DNA of 64,000 nt, from contig NC_134524.1 of the NCBI RefSeq assembly GCF_027942865.1, positions 34,247,780 to 34,311,779 on the forward strand. The letters are read 5' to 3'. The DNA comes from Odontesthes bonariensis. Lineage: Eukaryota > Chordata > Actinopteri > Atheriniformes > Atherinopsidae. The notes beneath the pieces are model-generated. The model saw only the letters and a program-made list of their open reading frames with translations. It searched no databases and was not told where the DNA came from. Numbering within the stretch: the stretch's first letter is position 1; each line of letters opens with the position of its first letter. This document shows positions 44,491 through 58,600 of this stretch, one piece after another. A program made the position numbers and the translations under genes.

Positions 44491-46440
44491 GCTGCAGTTT
44501 CTGCTCCTGTGTTTTTCTCTGCTGCAGTTTCTGCTCCTGTGTTGCTTTCTGCTGCAGTTTCTGCTGCTGTGTTGCTCTCTGCTGCAGTTTCTGCTCCTGT
44601 GTTGCTCTCAGCTGCAGTTTCTGCTCCTGCGTTGCTCTCTGCTGCAGTTTCTGCTCCTGCGTTGCTCTCTGCTGCAGTTTCTGCTGCTGTGTTGCTCTCC
44701 GCTGCAATTTCTGCTCCTGTGTTGCTCTCTGCTGCAGTTTCTGCTGCTGTGTTGCTCTCTGCTGCAGTTTCTGCTCCTTTGTTGCTCTCCGCTGCAGTTT
44801 CCGCTGATGTGTTGCTCTCTGCTGCAGTTTCTGCTGCTGTGTTGCTCTCTGCTGCAGTTTCTGCTCCTGTGTTGCTCTCTGCTGCAGTTTCTGCTCCTGT
44901 GTTGCTCTCTGCTTAGGTTTCTGCTCCTGTGTTGCTCTCTGCTGCAGTTTCTGCTGCTGTGTTGCTCTCCGCTGCAGTTTCTGCTCCTGTGTTGCTCTCT
45001 GCTGCAGTTTCTGCTCCTGTGTTGCTCTCTACTGCTGTTTCTGCTGCTATATTGCTCTCTGCTGCAGTTTCTGCTCCTGTGTTGCTCTCTGCTGCAGTTT
45101 CTGTTGCTGTGTTGCTCTCTGCTGCAGTTTCTGCTCCTGTGTTGCTCTCCGCTGCAGTTTCTGCTCCTGTGTTGCTCTCTGCTTAGGTTTCTGCTCCTGT
45201 GTTGCTCTCTGCTGCAGTTTCTGCTGCTGTGTTTCTCTCCGCTGCAGTTTCTGCTGCTGTGTTGCTCTCTACTGCAGTTTCTGCTCCTGTGTTGCTCTCT
45301 GCTGCAGTTTTTGCTCCTGTGTTGCTCTCTGCTGCAGTTTCTGCTCCTGTGTTGCTCTCTGCTGTAGTTTCTGCTCCTGTGTTGCTCTTTGCTGCAGTTT
45401 CTGCTCCTTTGTTGCTCTCCGCTGCAGTTTCTGCTCCTGTGTTGCTCTTTGCTGCAGTTTCTGCTGCTGTGTTGCTCTTTGCTGCAGTTTCTGCTCCTGT
45501 GTTGCTCTCTGCTGCAGTTTCTGCTGCTGTGTTGCTCTCTGCTGCAGTTTCTGCTCCTGTGTGGCTCTCTGCTGCAGTTTCTGTTGCTGTGTTGCTCTCT
45601 GCTGCAGTTTCTGCTCCTGTATTGCTCTCTGCTGCAGTTTCTGCTGCTGTGTTGCTCTCCGCTGCAGTTTTTGCTCCTGTGTTGCTCTCAGCTGCAGTTT
45701 CTGCTCCTGTGTGGCTCTCTGCTGCAGTTTCTGCTCCTGTGTTGCTCTCTGCTGCAGTTTCCGCTCCTGTGTTGCTTTCTGCTGCAGTTTCTGCTGCTGT
45801 GTTGCTCTCTGCTGCAGTTTCTGTTGCTGTGTTGCTCTCTGCTGCAGTTTCTGATCCTGTGTTGCTCTCTGCTGCAGTTTCCGCTGATGTGTTGCTCTCT
45901 GCTGCAGTTTCTGCTGCTGTGTTGCTCTCTGCTGCAGTTTCTTCTCCTGTGTTGCTCTCTGCTGCAGTTTCTGCTGCTGTGTTGCTCTCTACTGCAGTTT
46001 CTGCTCCTGTGTTGCTCTCTGCTGCAGTTTCTGCTCCTGTGTTGCTCTCTGCTGCAGTTTCTGCTCCTGTGTTTCTCTCTGCTGTAGTGTCTGCTCCTGT
46101 GTTGCTCTTTGCTGCAGTTTCTGCTCCTTTGTTGCTCTCCGCTGCAGTTTCTGCTCCTGTGTTGCTCTTTGCTGCAGTTTCTGCTGCTGTGTTAATCTTT
46201 GCTGCAGTTTCTGCTCCTGTGTTGCTCTCTGCTGCAGTTTCTGCTGCTGTGTTGCTCTCTGCTGCAGTTTCTGCTCCTGTGTGGCTCTCTGCTGCAGTTT
46301 CTGTTGCTGTGTTGCTCTCTGCTGCAGTTTCTGTTGCTGTGTTGCTCTCTGCTGCAGTTTCTGCTCCTGTGTTGCTCTCTGCTGCAGTTTCTGCTCCTGT
46401 ATTGCTCTCTGCTGCAGTTTCTGCTGCTGTGTTGCTCTCC

Positions 46441-47340
46441 GCTGCAGTTTCTGCTCCTGTGTTGCTCTCAGCTGCAGTTTCTGCTCCTGTGTGGCTCTCT
46501 GCTGCAGTTTCTGCTCCTGTGTTGCTCTCTGCTGCAGTTTCTGCTCCTGTGTTGCTTTCTGCTGCAGTTTCTGCTGCTGTGTTGCTCTCTGCTGCAGTTT
46601 CTGTTGCTCTGTTGCTCTCTGCTGCAGTTTCTGATCCTGTGTTGCTCTCTGCTGCAGTTTCTGCTGCTGTGTTGCTCTTTGCTGCAGTTTCTGCTCCTGC
46701 GTTGCTCTCTGCTGCAGTTTCTGCTGCTGTGTTGCTCTCCGCTGCAGTTTCTGCTCCTGTTTTGCTCTCTGCTGCAGTTTCTGCTGCTGTGTTGCTCTCT
46801 GCTGCAGTTTATGCTCCTGTGTTGCTCTCTTTTGCAATTTCTGCTCCCATGTTGCTCTCTGCTGCAGTTTCTGCTGCTGTGTTGCTCTCCGCTGCAGTTT
46901 CTGCTCCTGTGTTGCTCTCAGCTGCAGTTTCTGCTCCTGTGTGGCTCTCTGCTGCAGTTTCTGCTCCTGTGTTGCTCTCTGCTGCAGTTTCTGCTCCTGT
47001 GTTGCTTTCTGCTGCAGTTTCTGCTGCTGTGTTGCTCTCTGCTGCAGTTTCTGTTGCTCTGTTGCTCTCTGCTGCAGTTTCTGATCCTGTGTTGCTCTCT
47101 GCTGCAGTTTCTGCTGCTGTGTTGCTCTTTGCTGCAGTTTCTGCTCCTGCGTTGCTCTCTGCTGCAGTTTCTGCTGCTGTGTTGCTCTCCGCTGCAGTTT
47201 CTGCTCCTGTTTTGCTCTCTGCTGCAGTTTCTGCTGCTGTGTTGCTCTCTGCTGCAGTTTATGCTCCTGTGTTGCTCTCTTTTGCAATTTCTGCTCCCAT
47301 GTTGCTCTCTGCTGCAGTTTCTGCTGCTGTGTGGCTCTCT
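46441..47340. repeat. 450-bp tandem duplication in the array
   Basis: A 15-unit block is repeated with the same variants, including CTGCTCTCA-type, CTGATCC, and the rare TTTGCAATTTCTGCTCCCAT at 46831 and 47281. Confidence 0.85.
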
Positions 47341-47970
47341 GCTGCAGTTTCTGCTCCTTTGTTGCTCTCCGCTGCAGTTTCCGCTGATGTGTTGCTCTCT
47401 GCTGCAGTTTCTGCTGCTGTGTTGCTCTCTGCTGCAGTTTCTGCTCCTGTGTTGCTCTCTGCTGCAGTTTCTGTTCCTGTGTTGCTCTCTGCTGCAGTTT
47501 CTGTTCCTGTGTTGCTCTCTGCTGCAGTTTCTGTTCCTGCGTTGCTCTCTGCTGCAGTTTCTGCTCCTGCGTTGCTCTCTGCTGCAGTTTGTGCTCCTGC
47601 GTTGCTCTCTGCTGCAGTTTGTGCTCCTGCGTTGCTCTCTGCTGCAGTTTGTGCTCCTGTGTTGCTCTCTGCTGCAGTTTCTGCTCCTGTGTTGCTCTCT
47701 GCTGCAGTTTCTGCTCCTGTGTTGCTCTCTGCTGCAGTTTCTGCTGCTGTGTTGCTCTCTGCTGCAGTTTCTGCTCCTGTGTTGCTCTCTGCTGCAGTTT
47801 GTGCTCCTGTGTTGCTCTCTACTGCAGTTTCTGCTGCTGTATTGCTCTCTGCTGCAGTTTCTGCTCCTGTGTTGCTCTCTGCTGCAGTTTCTGTTGCTGT
47901 GTTGCTCTCTGCTGCAGTTTCTGCTCCTGTGTTGCTCTCCGCTGCAGTTTCTGCTCCTGTGTTGCTCTCT

Positions 47971-50010
47971 GCTTAGGTTTCTGCTCCTCTGTTGCTCTCT
48001 GCTGCAGTTTCTGCTGCTGTGTTTCTCTCCGCTGCAGTTTCTGCTGCTGTGTTGCTCTCTACTGCAGTTTCTGCTCCTGTGTTGCTCTCTGCTGCAGTTT
48101 TTGCTCCTGTGTTGCTCTCTGCTGCAGTTTCTGCTCCTGTGTTGCTCTCTGCTGTAGTTTCTGCTCCTGTGTTGCTCTTTGCTGCAGTTTCTGCTGCTGT
48201 GTTGCTCTCTGCTGCAGTTTCTGCTTCTGTGTTGCTCTCTGCTGCAGTTTCTGCTGCTGTGTTGTTCTCTGCTGCAGTTTCTGCTCCTGTGTTGCTCTCT
48301 TTTGCAATTTATGCTCCTGTGTTGCTCTCTGCTGCAGTTTCTGCTCCTGTGTTGCTCTCTACTGCAGTTTCTGCTGCTGTGTTGCTCTCTGCTGCAGTTT
48401 CTGCTCCTGTGTTGCTCTCTGCTGCAGTTTCTGCTGCTGTGTTGCTCTCTGCTGCAGTTTCTGCTCCTGTGTTGCTCTCTGCTGCAGTTTCTGCTCCTGC
48501 GTTGCTCTCTGCTGCAGTTTCTGCTCCTGCGTTGCTCTCTGCTGCAGTTTCTGCTGCTGTGTTGCTCTCCGCTGCAGTTTCTGCTCCTGTGTTGCTCTCT
48601 GCTGCAGTTTCTGCTGCTGTGTGGCTCTCTGCTGCAGTTTCTGCTCCTTTGTTGCTCTCTACTGCAGTTTCTGCTGCTGTATTGCTCTCTGCTGCAGTTT
48701 CTGCTCCTGCGTTGCTCTCTGCTGCAGTTTCTGCTGCTGTGTTGCTCTCCGCTGCAGTTTCTGCTCCTGTGTTGCTCTCTGCTGCAGTTTCTGCTGCTGT
48801 GTTGCTCTCTGCTGCAGTTTGTGCTCCTGTGTTGCTCTCTACTGCAGTTTCTGCTGCTGTATTGCTCTCTGCTGCAGTTTCTGCTCCTGTGTTGCTCTCT
48901 GCTGCAGTTTCTGTTGCTGTGTTGCTCTCTGCTGCAGTTTCTGCTCCTGTGTTGCTCTCCGCTGCAGTTTCTGCTCCTGTGTTGCTCTCTGCTTAGGTTT
49001 CTGCTCCTCTGTTGCTCTCTGCTGCAGTTTCTGCTGCTGTGTTTCTCTCCGCTGCAGTTTCTGCTGCTGTGTTGCTCTCTACTGCAGTTTCTGCTCCTGT
49101 GTTGCTCTCTGCTGCAGTTTTTGCTCCTGTGTTGCTCTCTGCTGCAGTTTCTGCTCCTGTGTTGCTCTCTGCTGTAGTTTCTGCTCCTGTGTTGCTCTTT
49201 GCTGCAGTTTCTGCTGCTGTGTTGCTCTCTGCTGCAGTTTCTGCTTCTGTGTTGCTCTCTGCTGCAGTTTCTGCTGCTGTGTTGTTCTCTGCTGCAGTTT
49301 CTGCTCCTGTGTTGCTCTCTTTTGCAATTTATGCTCCTGTGTTGCTCTCTGCTGCAGTTTCTGCTCCTGTGTTGCTCTCTACTGCAGTTTCTGCTGCTGT
49401 GTTGCTCTCTGCTGCAGTTTCTGCTCCTGTGTTGCTCTCTGCTGCAGTTTCTGCTGCTGTGTTGCTCTCTGCTGCAGTTTCTGCTCCTGTGTTGCTCTCT
49501 GCTGCAGTTTCTGCTCCTGCGTTGCTCTCTGCTGCAGTTTCTTCTCCTGCGTTGCTCTCTGCTGCAGTTTCTGCTGCTGTGTTGCTCTCCGCTGCAGTTT
49601 CTGCTCCTGTGTTGCTCTCTGCTGCAGTTTCTGCTGCTGTGTGGCTCTCTGCTGCAGTTTCTGCTCCTTTGTTGCTCTCCGCTGCAGTTTCTGCTCCTGT
49701 GTTGCTCTTTGCTGCAGTTTCTGCTGCTGTGTTGCTCTTTGCTGCAGTTTCTGCTCCTGTGTTGCTCTCTGCTGCAGTTTCTGCTGCTGTGTTGCTCTCT
49801 GCTGCAGTTTCTGCTCCTGTGTGGCTCTCTGCTGCAGTTTCTGTTGCTGTGTTGCTCTCTGCTGCAGTTTCTGCTCCTGTGTTGCTCTCTGCTGCAGTTT
49901 CTGCTCCTGTATTGCTCTCTGCTGCAGTTTCTGCTGCTGTGTTGCTCTCCGCTGCAGTTTCTGCTCCTGTGTTGCTCTCAGCTGCAGTTTCTGCTCCTGT
50001 GTGGCTCTCT
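47971..50010. repeat. 1020-bp tandem duplication in the array
   Basis: The GCTTAGGTTTCTGCTCCTCT unit at 47971 recurs at 48991, and the variant series that follows is nearly the same over 34 units (about 22 match unit for unit before they diverge). Confidence 0.8.
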
Positions 50011-53000
50011 GCTGCAGTTTCTGCTCCTGTGTTGCTCTCTGCTGCAGTTTCTGCTCCTGTGTTGCTTTCTGCTGCAGTTTCTGCTGCTGTGTTTCTCTCT
50101 GCTGCAGTTTCTGTTGCTGTGTTGCTCTCTGCTGCAGTTTTTGATCCTGTGTTGCTCTCTGCTGCAGTTTCTGCTGCTGTGTTGCTCTTTGCTGCAGTTT
50201 ATGCTCCTGTGTTGCTCTTTGCTGCAGTTTATGCTCCTGTGTTGCTCTCTGCTGCAGTTTCTGCTCCTGCGTTTCTCTCTGCTGCAGTTTCTGCTGCTGT
50301 GTTGCTCTCCGCTGCAGTTTCTGCTGCTGTGTTGCTCTCTGCTGCAGTTTCTGCTCCTTTGTTGCTCTCCGCTGCAGTTTCCGCTGATGTGTTGCTCTCT
50401 GCTGCAGTTTCTGCTGCTGTGTTGCTCTCTGCTGCAGTTTCTTCTCCTGTATTGCTCTCTGCTGCAGTTTCTGCTGCTGTGTTGCTCTCTGCTGCAGTTT
50501 CTGCTGCTGTGTTGTTCTCTGCTGCAGTTTCTGCTCCTGTGTTGCTCTCTTTTGCAATTTATGCTCCTGTGTTGCTCTCTGCTGCAGTTTCTGCTCCTGT
50601 GTTGCTCTCTACTGCAGTTTCTGCTGCTGTGTTGCTCTCTGCTGCAGTTTCTGCTCCTGTGTTGCTCTCTGCTGCAGTTTCTGCTGCTGTGTTGCTCTCT
50701 GCTGCAGTTTCTGCTCCTGTGTTGCTCTCTGCTGCAGTTTCTGTTCCTTTGTTGCTCTCTGCTGCAGTTTCTTTTGCTGTGTTGCTCTCTGCTGCAGTTT
50801 CTGCTCCTGTGTTGCTCTCTGCTGCAGTTTCTGCTGCTTTGTTGCTCTCTGCTGCAGTTTCTGCTCCTGTGTTGCTCTCTGCTGCAGTTTCTGCTCCTGT
50901 GTTGCTCTCTGGTGCTGTTTCTGCTCCTGTGTTGCTCTCTGCTGCAGTTTGTGCTCCTGTGTTGCTCTCTGCTGCAGTTTCTGCTCCTTTGTTGCTCTCT
51001 GCTGCAGTTTCTGCTCCTGTGTTGCTCTCTGCTGCAGTTTATGCTGCTGAGTTGCTCTCCGCTGCAGTTTCTGCTCCTGTGTTGCTCTCAGCTGCAGTTT
51101 CTGCTCCTGTGTGGCTCTCTGCTGCAGTTTCTGCTCCTGTGTTGCTCTCTGCTGCAGTTTCTGCTCCTGTGTTGCTTTCTGCTGCAGTTTCTGCTGCTGT
51201 GTTGCTCTCTGCTGCAGTTTCTGTTGCTGTGTTGCTCTCTGCTGCAGTTTCTGATCCTGTGTTGCTCTCTGCTGCAGTTTCTGCTGCTGTGTTGCTCTTT
51301 GCTGCAGTTTATGCTCCTGTGTTGCTCTCTGCTGCAGTTTCTGCTCCTGCGTTTCTCTCTGCTGCAGTTTCTGCTCCTGCGTTGCTCTCTGCTGCAGTTT
51401 CTGCTGCTGTGTTGCTCTCCGCTGCAGTTTCTGCTCCTGTGTTGCTCTCTGCTGCAGTTTCTGCTGCTGTGTTGCTCTCTGCTGCAGTTTCTGCTCCTTT
51501 GTTGCTCTCCGCTGCAGTTTCTGCTGATGTGTTGCTCTCTGCTGCAGTTTCTGCTGCTGTGTTGCTTTCTGCTGCAGTTTCTTCTCCTGTATTGCTCTCT
51601 GCTGCAGTTTCTGCTTCTGTGTTGCTCTCTGCTGCAGTTTCTGCTGCTGTGTTGTTCTCTGCTGCAGTTTCTGCTCCTGTGTTGCTCTCTTTTGCAATTT
51701 ATGCTCCTGTGTTGCTCTCTGCTGCAGTTTCTGCTCCTGTGTTGCTCTCTACTGCAGTTTCTGCTGCTGTGTTGCTCTCTGCTGCAGTTTCTGCTCCTGT
51801 GTTGCTCTCTGCTGCAGTTTCTGCTGCTGTGTTGCTCTCTGCTGCAGTTTCTGCTCCTGTGTTGCTCTCTGCTGCAGTTTCTGTTCCTGTGTTGCTCTCT
51901 GCTGCAGTTTCTGTTGCTGTGTTGCTCTCTGCTGCAGTTTCTGCTCCTGTGTTGCTCTCTGCTGCAGTTTCTGCTGCTTTGTTGCTCTCTGCTGCAGTTT
52001 GTGCTCCTGTGTTGCTCTCTGCTGCAGTTTGTGCTCCTGTGTTGCTCTCTGGTGCTGTTTCTGCTCCTGTGTTGCTCTCTGCTGCAGTTTGTGCTCCTGT
52101 GTTGCTCTCTGCTGCAGTTTCTGCTCCTTTGTTGCTCTCTGCTGCAGTTTCTGCTCCTGTGTTGCTCTCTGCTGCAGTTTATGCTGCTGAGTTGCTCTCC
52201 GCTGCATTTTCTTCTGATGTGTTGCTCTCTTCTGCAGTTTCTGCTGCTGTGTTGCTCTCTGCTGCAGTGTCTTCTCCTGTATTGCTCTCTGCTGCAGTTT
52301 CTGCTTCTGTGTTGCTCTCTGCTGCAGTTTCTGCTGCTGTGTTGTTCTCTGCTGCAGTTTCTGCTCCTGTGTTGCTCTCTTTTGCAATTTATGCTCCTGT
52401 GTTGCTCTCTGCTGCATTTTCTGCTCCTGTGTTGCTCTCTGCTGCAGTTTCTGCTCCTGTGTTGCTCTCTACTGCAGTTTCTGCTGCTGTGTTGCTCTCT
52501 GCTGCAGTTTCTGCTCCTGTGTTGCTCTCTGCTGCAGTTTCTGCTGCTGTGTTGCTCTCTGCTGCAGTTCCTGCTGCTGTGTTGCTCTCTGCTGCAGTTT
52601 CTGTTCCTGTGTTGCTCTCTGCTGCAGTTTCTGTTCCTGTGTTGCTCTCTGCTGCAGTTTCTGTTCCTGCGTTGCTCTCTGCTGCAGTTTCTGCTCCTGC
52701 GTTGCTCTCTGCTGCAGTTTGTGCTCCTGTGTTGCTCTCTGCTGCAGTTTGTGCTCCTGTGTTGCTCTCTGCTGCAGTTTGTGCTCCTGTGTTGCTCTCT
52801 GCTGTAGTTTGTGCTCCTGTGTTGCTCTCTGCTGCAGTTTGTGCTCCTTTGTTGCTCTCTGCTGCAGTTTCTGCTCCTGTGTTGCTCTCTGCTGCAGTTT
52901 GTGCTCCTGTGTTGCTCTCTGCTGCAGTTTCTGCTGCTGTGTTGCTCTCTGCTGCAGTTTCTGCTCCTGTGTTGCTCTCTGCTGCAGTTTCTGCTGCTGT

Positions 53001-55664
53001 GTTGCTCTCTGCTGCAGTTTCTGCTCCTGTGTTGCTCTCTGCTGCAGTTTTTGCTCCTGTGTTGCTCTCTACTGCAGTTTATGCTGCTGTGTTGCTCTCT
53101 GCTGCAGTTTCTGCTCCTGTGTTGCTCTCTGCTGCAGTTTCTGTTGCTGTGTTGCTCTCTGCTGCAGTTTCTTTTCCTGTGTTGCTCTCCGCTGCAGTTT
53201 CTGCTCCTGTGTTGCTCTCTGCTTAGGTTTCTGCTCCTGTGTTGCTCTCTGCTGCAGTTTCTGCTGCTGTGTTGCTCTCCGCTGCAGTTTCTGCTGCTGT
53301 GTTGCTCTCCGCTGCAGTTTCTGCTGCTGTGTTGCTCTCTACTGCAGTTTCTGCTCCTGTATTGCTCTCTGCTGCAGTTTTTGCTCCTGTGTTGCTCTCT
53401 GCTGCAGTTTCTGCTCCTGTGTTGCTCTCTGCTGTAGTTTCTGCTCCTGTGTTGCTCTTTGCTGCAGTTTCTGCTCCTTTGTTGCTCTCCGCTGCAGTTT
53501 CTGCTCCTGTGTTGCTCTTTGCTGCAGTTTCTGCTCCTGTGCTGCTCTCTGCTGCAGTTTCTGCTGCTGTGTTGCTCTTTGCTGCAGTTTCTGCTCCTGT
53601 GTTGCTCTCTGCTGCAGTTTCTGCTCCTGCGTTGCTCTCTGCTGCAGTTTGTGCTCCTGCGTTGCTCTCTGCTGCAGTTTGTGCTCCTGCGTTGCTCTTT
53701 GCTGCAGTTTGTGCTCCTGCGTTGCTCTCTGCTGCAGTTTGTGCTCCTGCGTTGCTCTCTGCTGCAGTTTGTGCTCCTGTGTTGCTCTCTGCTGCAGTTT
53801 CTGCTGCTGTGTTGCTCTCTGCTGCAGTTTCTGCTCCTGTGTTGCTCTCTGCTGCAGTTTCTGCTCCTGTGTTGCTCTCTGCTGCAGTTTCTGCTGCTGT
53901 GTTGCTCTCTGCTGCAGTTTCTGCTCCTGTGTTGCTCTCTGCTGCAGTTTCTGCTCCTGTGTTGCTCTCTACTGCAGTTTCTGCTGCTGTATTGCTCTCT
54001 GCTGCAGTTTCTGCTCCTGTGTTGCTCTCTGCTGCAGTTTCTGTTGCTGTGTTGCTCTCTGCTGCAGTTTCTGATCCTGTGTTGCTCTCTGCTGCAGTTT
54101 CTGCTGCTGTTTTGCTCTCCGCTGCAGTTTCTGCTCCAATGTTGCTCTCTGCTGCAGTTTCTGCTGCTGTGTTGCTCTCTGCTGCAGTTTCTGCTGCTGT
54201 GTTGCTCTCTGCTGCAGTTTCTGCTCCTTTGTTGCTCTCCGCTGCAGTTTCTGCTTATGTGTTGCTCTCTGCTGCAGTTTCTGCTGCTGTGTTGCTCTCT
54301 GCTGCAGTTTCTTCTCCTGTATTGCTCTCTGCTACAGTTTCTGCTTCTGTGTTGCTCTCTGCTGCAGTTTCTGCTGCTGTGTTGTTCTCTGCTGCAGTTT
54401 CTGCTCCTGTGTTGCTCTCTTCTGCAATTTATGCTCCTGTGTTGCTCTCTGCTGCAGTTTCTGCTCCTGTCTTGCTCTCTACTGCAGTTTCTGCTCCTGT
54501 GTTGCTCTCTGCTGCAGTTTGTGCTCCTGTGTTGCTCTCTGCTGCAGTTTGTGCTCCTGTGTTGCTCTCTGCTGCAGTTTGTGCTCCTGTGTTGCTCTCT
54601 GCTGCAGTTTCTGCTGCTGTGTTGCTCTCTGCTGCAGTTTCTGCTCCTGTGTTGCTCTCTGCTGCAGTTTCTGCTCCTGTGTTGCTCTCTGCTGCAGTTT
54701 CTGCTGCTGTGTTGCTCTCTGCTGCAGTTTCTGCTCCTGTGTTGCTCTCTGCTGCAGTTTCTGCTCCTGTGTTGCTCTCTACTGCAGTTTCTGCTGCTGT
54801 ATTGCTCTCTGCTGCAGTTTCTGCTCCTGTGTTGCTCTCTGCTGCAGTTTCTGCTCCTGTGTTGCTCTCTGCTGCAGTTTCTGTTGCTGTGTTGCTCTCT
54901 GCTGCAGTTTCTGATCCTGTGTTGCTCTCTGCTGCAGTTTCTGCTGCTGTTTTGCTCTCCGCTGCAGTTTCTGCTCCTGTGTTGCTCTCTGCTGCAGTTT
55001 CTGCTGCTGTGTTGCTCTCTGCTGCAGTTTCTGCTCCTTTGTTGCTCTCCGCTGCAGTTTCTGCTGATGTGTTGCTCTCTGCTGCAGTTTCTGCTGCTGT
55101 GTTGCTCTCTGCTGCAGTTTCTTCTCCTGTATTGCTCTCTGCTACAATTTCTGCTTCTGTGTTGCTCTCTGCTGCAGTTTCTGCTGCTGTGTTGTTCTCT
55201 GCTGCAGTTTCTGCTCCTGTGTTGCTCTCTTCTGCAATTTATGCTCCTGTGTTGCTCTCTGCTGCAGTTTCTGCTCCTGTCTTGCTCTCTACTGCAGTTT
55301 CTGCTCCTGTGTTGCTCTCTGCTGCAGTTTCTGCTCCTGTGTTGCTCTCTGCTGCAGTTTCTGCTGCTGTGTTGCTCTCTGCTGCAGTTTCTGCTCCTGT
55401 GTTGCTCTCTGCTGCAGTTTCTGTTCCTGTGTTGCTCTCTGCTGCAGTTTCTGTTGCTGTGTTGCTCTCTGCTGCAGTTTCTGCTCCTGTGTTGCTCTCT
55501 GCTGTAGTTTGTGCTCCTGTGTTGCTCTCTGCTGCAGTTTGTGCTCCTTTGTTGCTCTCTGCTGCAGTTTCTGCTCCTGTGTTGCTCTCTTTTGCAATTT
55601 CTGCTCCTGTGTTGCTCTCTGCTGCAGTTTCTGCTGCTGTGTTGCTCTCTGCTGCAGTTTCTGC

Positions 55665-58600
55665 TCCTGTGTTGCTCTCTGCTGCAGTTTCTGCTCCTGT
55701 GTTGCTCTCTGCTGCAGTTTCTGCTGCTGTGTTGCTCTCTGCTGCAGTTTCTGCTCCTGTGTTGCTCTCTGCTGCAGTTTCTGCTCCTGTGTTGCTCTCT
55801 ACTGCCGTTTATGCTGCTGTGTTTCTCTCTGCTGCAGTTTCTGCTCCTGTGTTGCTCTCTGCTGCAGTTTCTGTTGCTGTGTTGCTCTCTGCTGCAGTTT
55901 CTGCTCCTGTGTTGCTCTCCGCTGCAGTTTCTGCTCCTGTGTTGCTCTCTGCTTAGGTTTCTGCTCCTGTGTTGCTCTCCGCTGCAGTTTCTGCTGCTGT
56001 GTTGCTCTCCGCTGCAGTTTCTGCTGCTGTGTTGCTCTCTACTGCAGTTTCTGCTCCTGTGTTGCTCTCTGCTGCAGTTTTTGCTCCTGTGTTGCTCTCT
56101 GCTGCAGTTTCTGCTCCTGTGTTGCTCTCTGCTGTAGTTTCTGCTCCTGTGTTGCTCTTTGCTGCAGTTTCTGCTCCTTTGTTGCTCTCCGCTGCAGTTT
56201 CTGCTCCTGTGTTGCTCTTTGCTGCAGTTTCTGCTGCTGTGTTGCTCTCTGCTGCAGTTTCTGCTCCTGTGCTGCTCTCTGCTGCAGTTTCTGCTGCTGT
56301 GTTGCTCTTTGCTGCAGTTTCTGCTCCTGTGTTGCTCTCTGCTGCAGTTTCTGCTGCTGTGTTGCTCTCTGCTGCAGTTTCTGATCCTGTGTGGCTCTCT
56401 GCTGCAGTTTCTGTTGCTGTGTTGCTCTCTGCTGCAGTTTCTGCTCCTGTGTTGCTCTCTGCTGCAGTTTCTGCTCCTGTATTGCTCTCTGCTGCAGTTT
56501 CTGCTGCTGTGTTGCTCTCCGCTGCAGTTTCTGCTCCTGTGTTGCTGTCAGCTGCAGTTTCTGCTCCTGTGTGGCTCTCTGCTGCAGTTTCTGCTCCTGT
56601 GTTGCTCTCTGCTGCAGTTTCTGCTCCTGTGTTGCTTTCTGCTGCAGTTTCTGCTGCTGTGTTGCTCTCTGCTGCAGTTTCTGTTGCTGTGTTGCTCTCT
56701 GCTGCAGTTTCTGATCCTGTGTTGCTCTCTGCTGCAGTTTCTGCTGCTGTTTTGCTCTCCGCTGCAGTTTCTGCTCCTGTGTTGCTCTCTGCTGCAGTTT
56801 CTGCTGCTGTGTTGCTCTCTGCTGCAGTTTCTGCTCCTGTGTTGCTCTCCGCTGCAGTTTCTGCTTATGTGTTTCTCTCTGCTGCAGTTTCTGCTGCTGT
56901 GTTGCTCTCTGCTGCAGTTTCTTCTCCTGTATTGCTCTCTGCTACAGTTTCTGCTTCTGTGTTGCTCTCTGCTGCAGTTTCTGCTGCTGTGTTGTTCTCT
57001 GCTGCAGTTTCTGCTCCTGTGTTGCTCTCTTCTGCAATTTATGCTCCTGTGTTGCTCTTTGCTGCAGTTTCTGCTCCTGTCTTGCTCTCTACTGCAGTTT
57101 CTGCTCCTGTGTTGCTCTCTGCTGCAGTTTCTGCTCCTGTGTTGCTCTCTGCTGCAGTTTCTGCTGCTGTGTTGCTCTCTGCTGCAGTTTCTGCTCCTGT
57201 GTTGCTCTCTGCTGCAGTTTCTGTTCCTGTGTTGCTCTCTGCTGCAGTTTCTGTTGCTGTGTTGCTCTCTGCTGCAGTTTCTGCTCCTGTGTTGCTCTCT
57301 GCTGCAGTTTCTGCTGCTTTGTTGCTCTCTGCTGCAGTTTCTGCTCCTGTGTTGCTCTCTGCTGCAGTTTCTGCTCCTGTGTTGCTCTCTGGTGCTGTTT
57401 CTGCTCCTGTGTTGCTCTCTGCTGCAGTTTGTGCTCCTGTGTTGCTCTCTGCTGCAGTTTCTGCTCCTTTGTTGCTCTCTGCTGCAGTTTCTGCTCCTGT
57501 GTTGCTCTCTGCTGCAGTTTCTGCTGCTGTGTTGCTCTCTGCTGCAGTTTCTGCTGCTGTGTTGCTCTGCTGCAGTTTCTGCTCCTGTGTTGCTCTCTGC
57601 TGCAGTTTCTGCTGCTGTGTTGCTCTCTGCTGCAGTTTCTGCTCCTGTGTTGCTCTCTGCTGCAGTTTCTGCTCCTGTGTTGCTCTCTACTGCAGTTTCT
57701 GCTGCTGTGTTGCTCTCTGCTGCAGTTTCTGCTCCTGTGTTGCTCTTTGCTGCAGTTTCTGCTCCTGTGTTGCTCTCTGCTGCAGTTTCTGCTGCTGTGT
57801 TGCTCTCTGCTGCAGTTTCTGCTCCTGTGTTGCTCTCTGCTGCAATTTCTGCTCCTGTGTTGCTCTTTGCTGCAGTTTCTGCTCCTGTGTTGCTCTCTGC
57901 TGCAGTTTCTGCTCCTGTGTTGCTCTCCGCTGCAGTTTCTGCTCCTGTGTTGCTCTCCGCTGCAGTTTTTGCTCCTGTGTTGCTCTCTGCTGCAGTTTTT
58001 GCTGCTGTGTTGCTCTCCGCTGCAGTTTCTGCTCCTGTGTTGCTCTCTGCTGCAGTTTCTGCTGCTGTGTTGCTCTCTGCTGCAGTTTCTGCTCCTTTGT
58101 TGCTCTCCGCTGCAGTTTCTGCTGATGTGTTGCTCTCTGCTGCAGTTTCTGCTGCTGTGTTGCTCTCTGCTGCAGTTTCTTCTCCTGTATTGCTCTCTGC
58201 TACAGTTTCTGCTTCTGTGTTGCTCTCTGCTGCAGTTTCTGCTGCTGTGTTGTTCTCTGCTGCAGTTTCTGCTCCTGTGTTGCTCTCTGCTGCAGTTTCT
58301 GCTGCTGTGTTGCTCTCTGCTGCAGTTTCTGCTCCTGTGTTGCTCTCTGCTGCAGTTTCTGTTGCTGTGTTGCTCTCTGCTGCAGTTTCTGCTCCTGTGT
58401 TGCTCTCTGCTGCAGTTTCTGCTGCTTTGTTGCTCTCTGCTGCAGTTTCTGCTCCTGTGTTGCTCTCTGCTGCAGTTTCTGCTCCTGTGTTGCTCTCTGG
58501 TGCTGTTTCTGCTCCTGTGTTGCTCTCTGCTGCAGTTTGTGCTCCTGTGTTGCTCTCTGCTGCAGTTTCTGCTCCTTTGTTGCTCTCTGCTGCAGTTTCT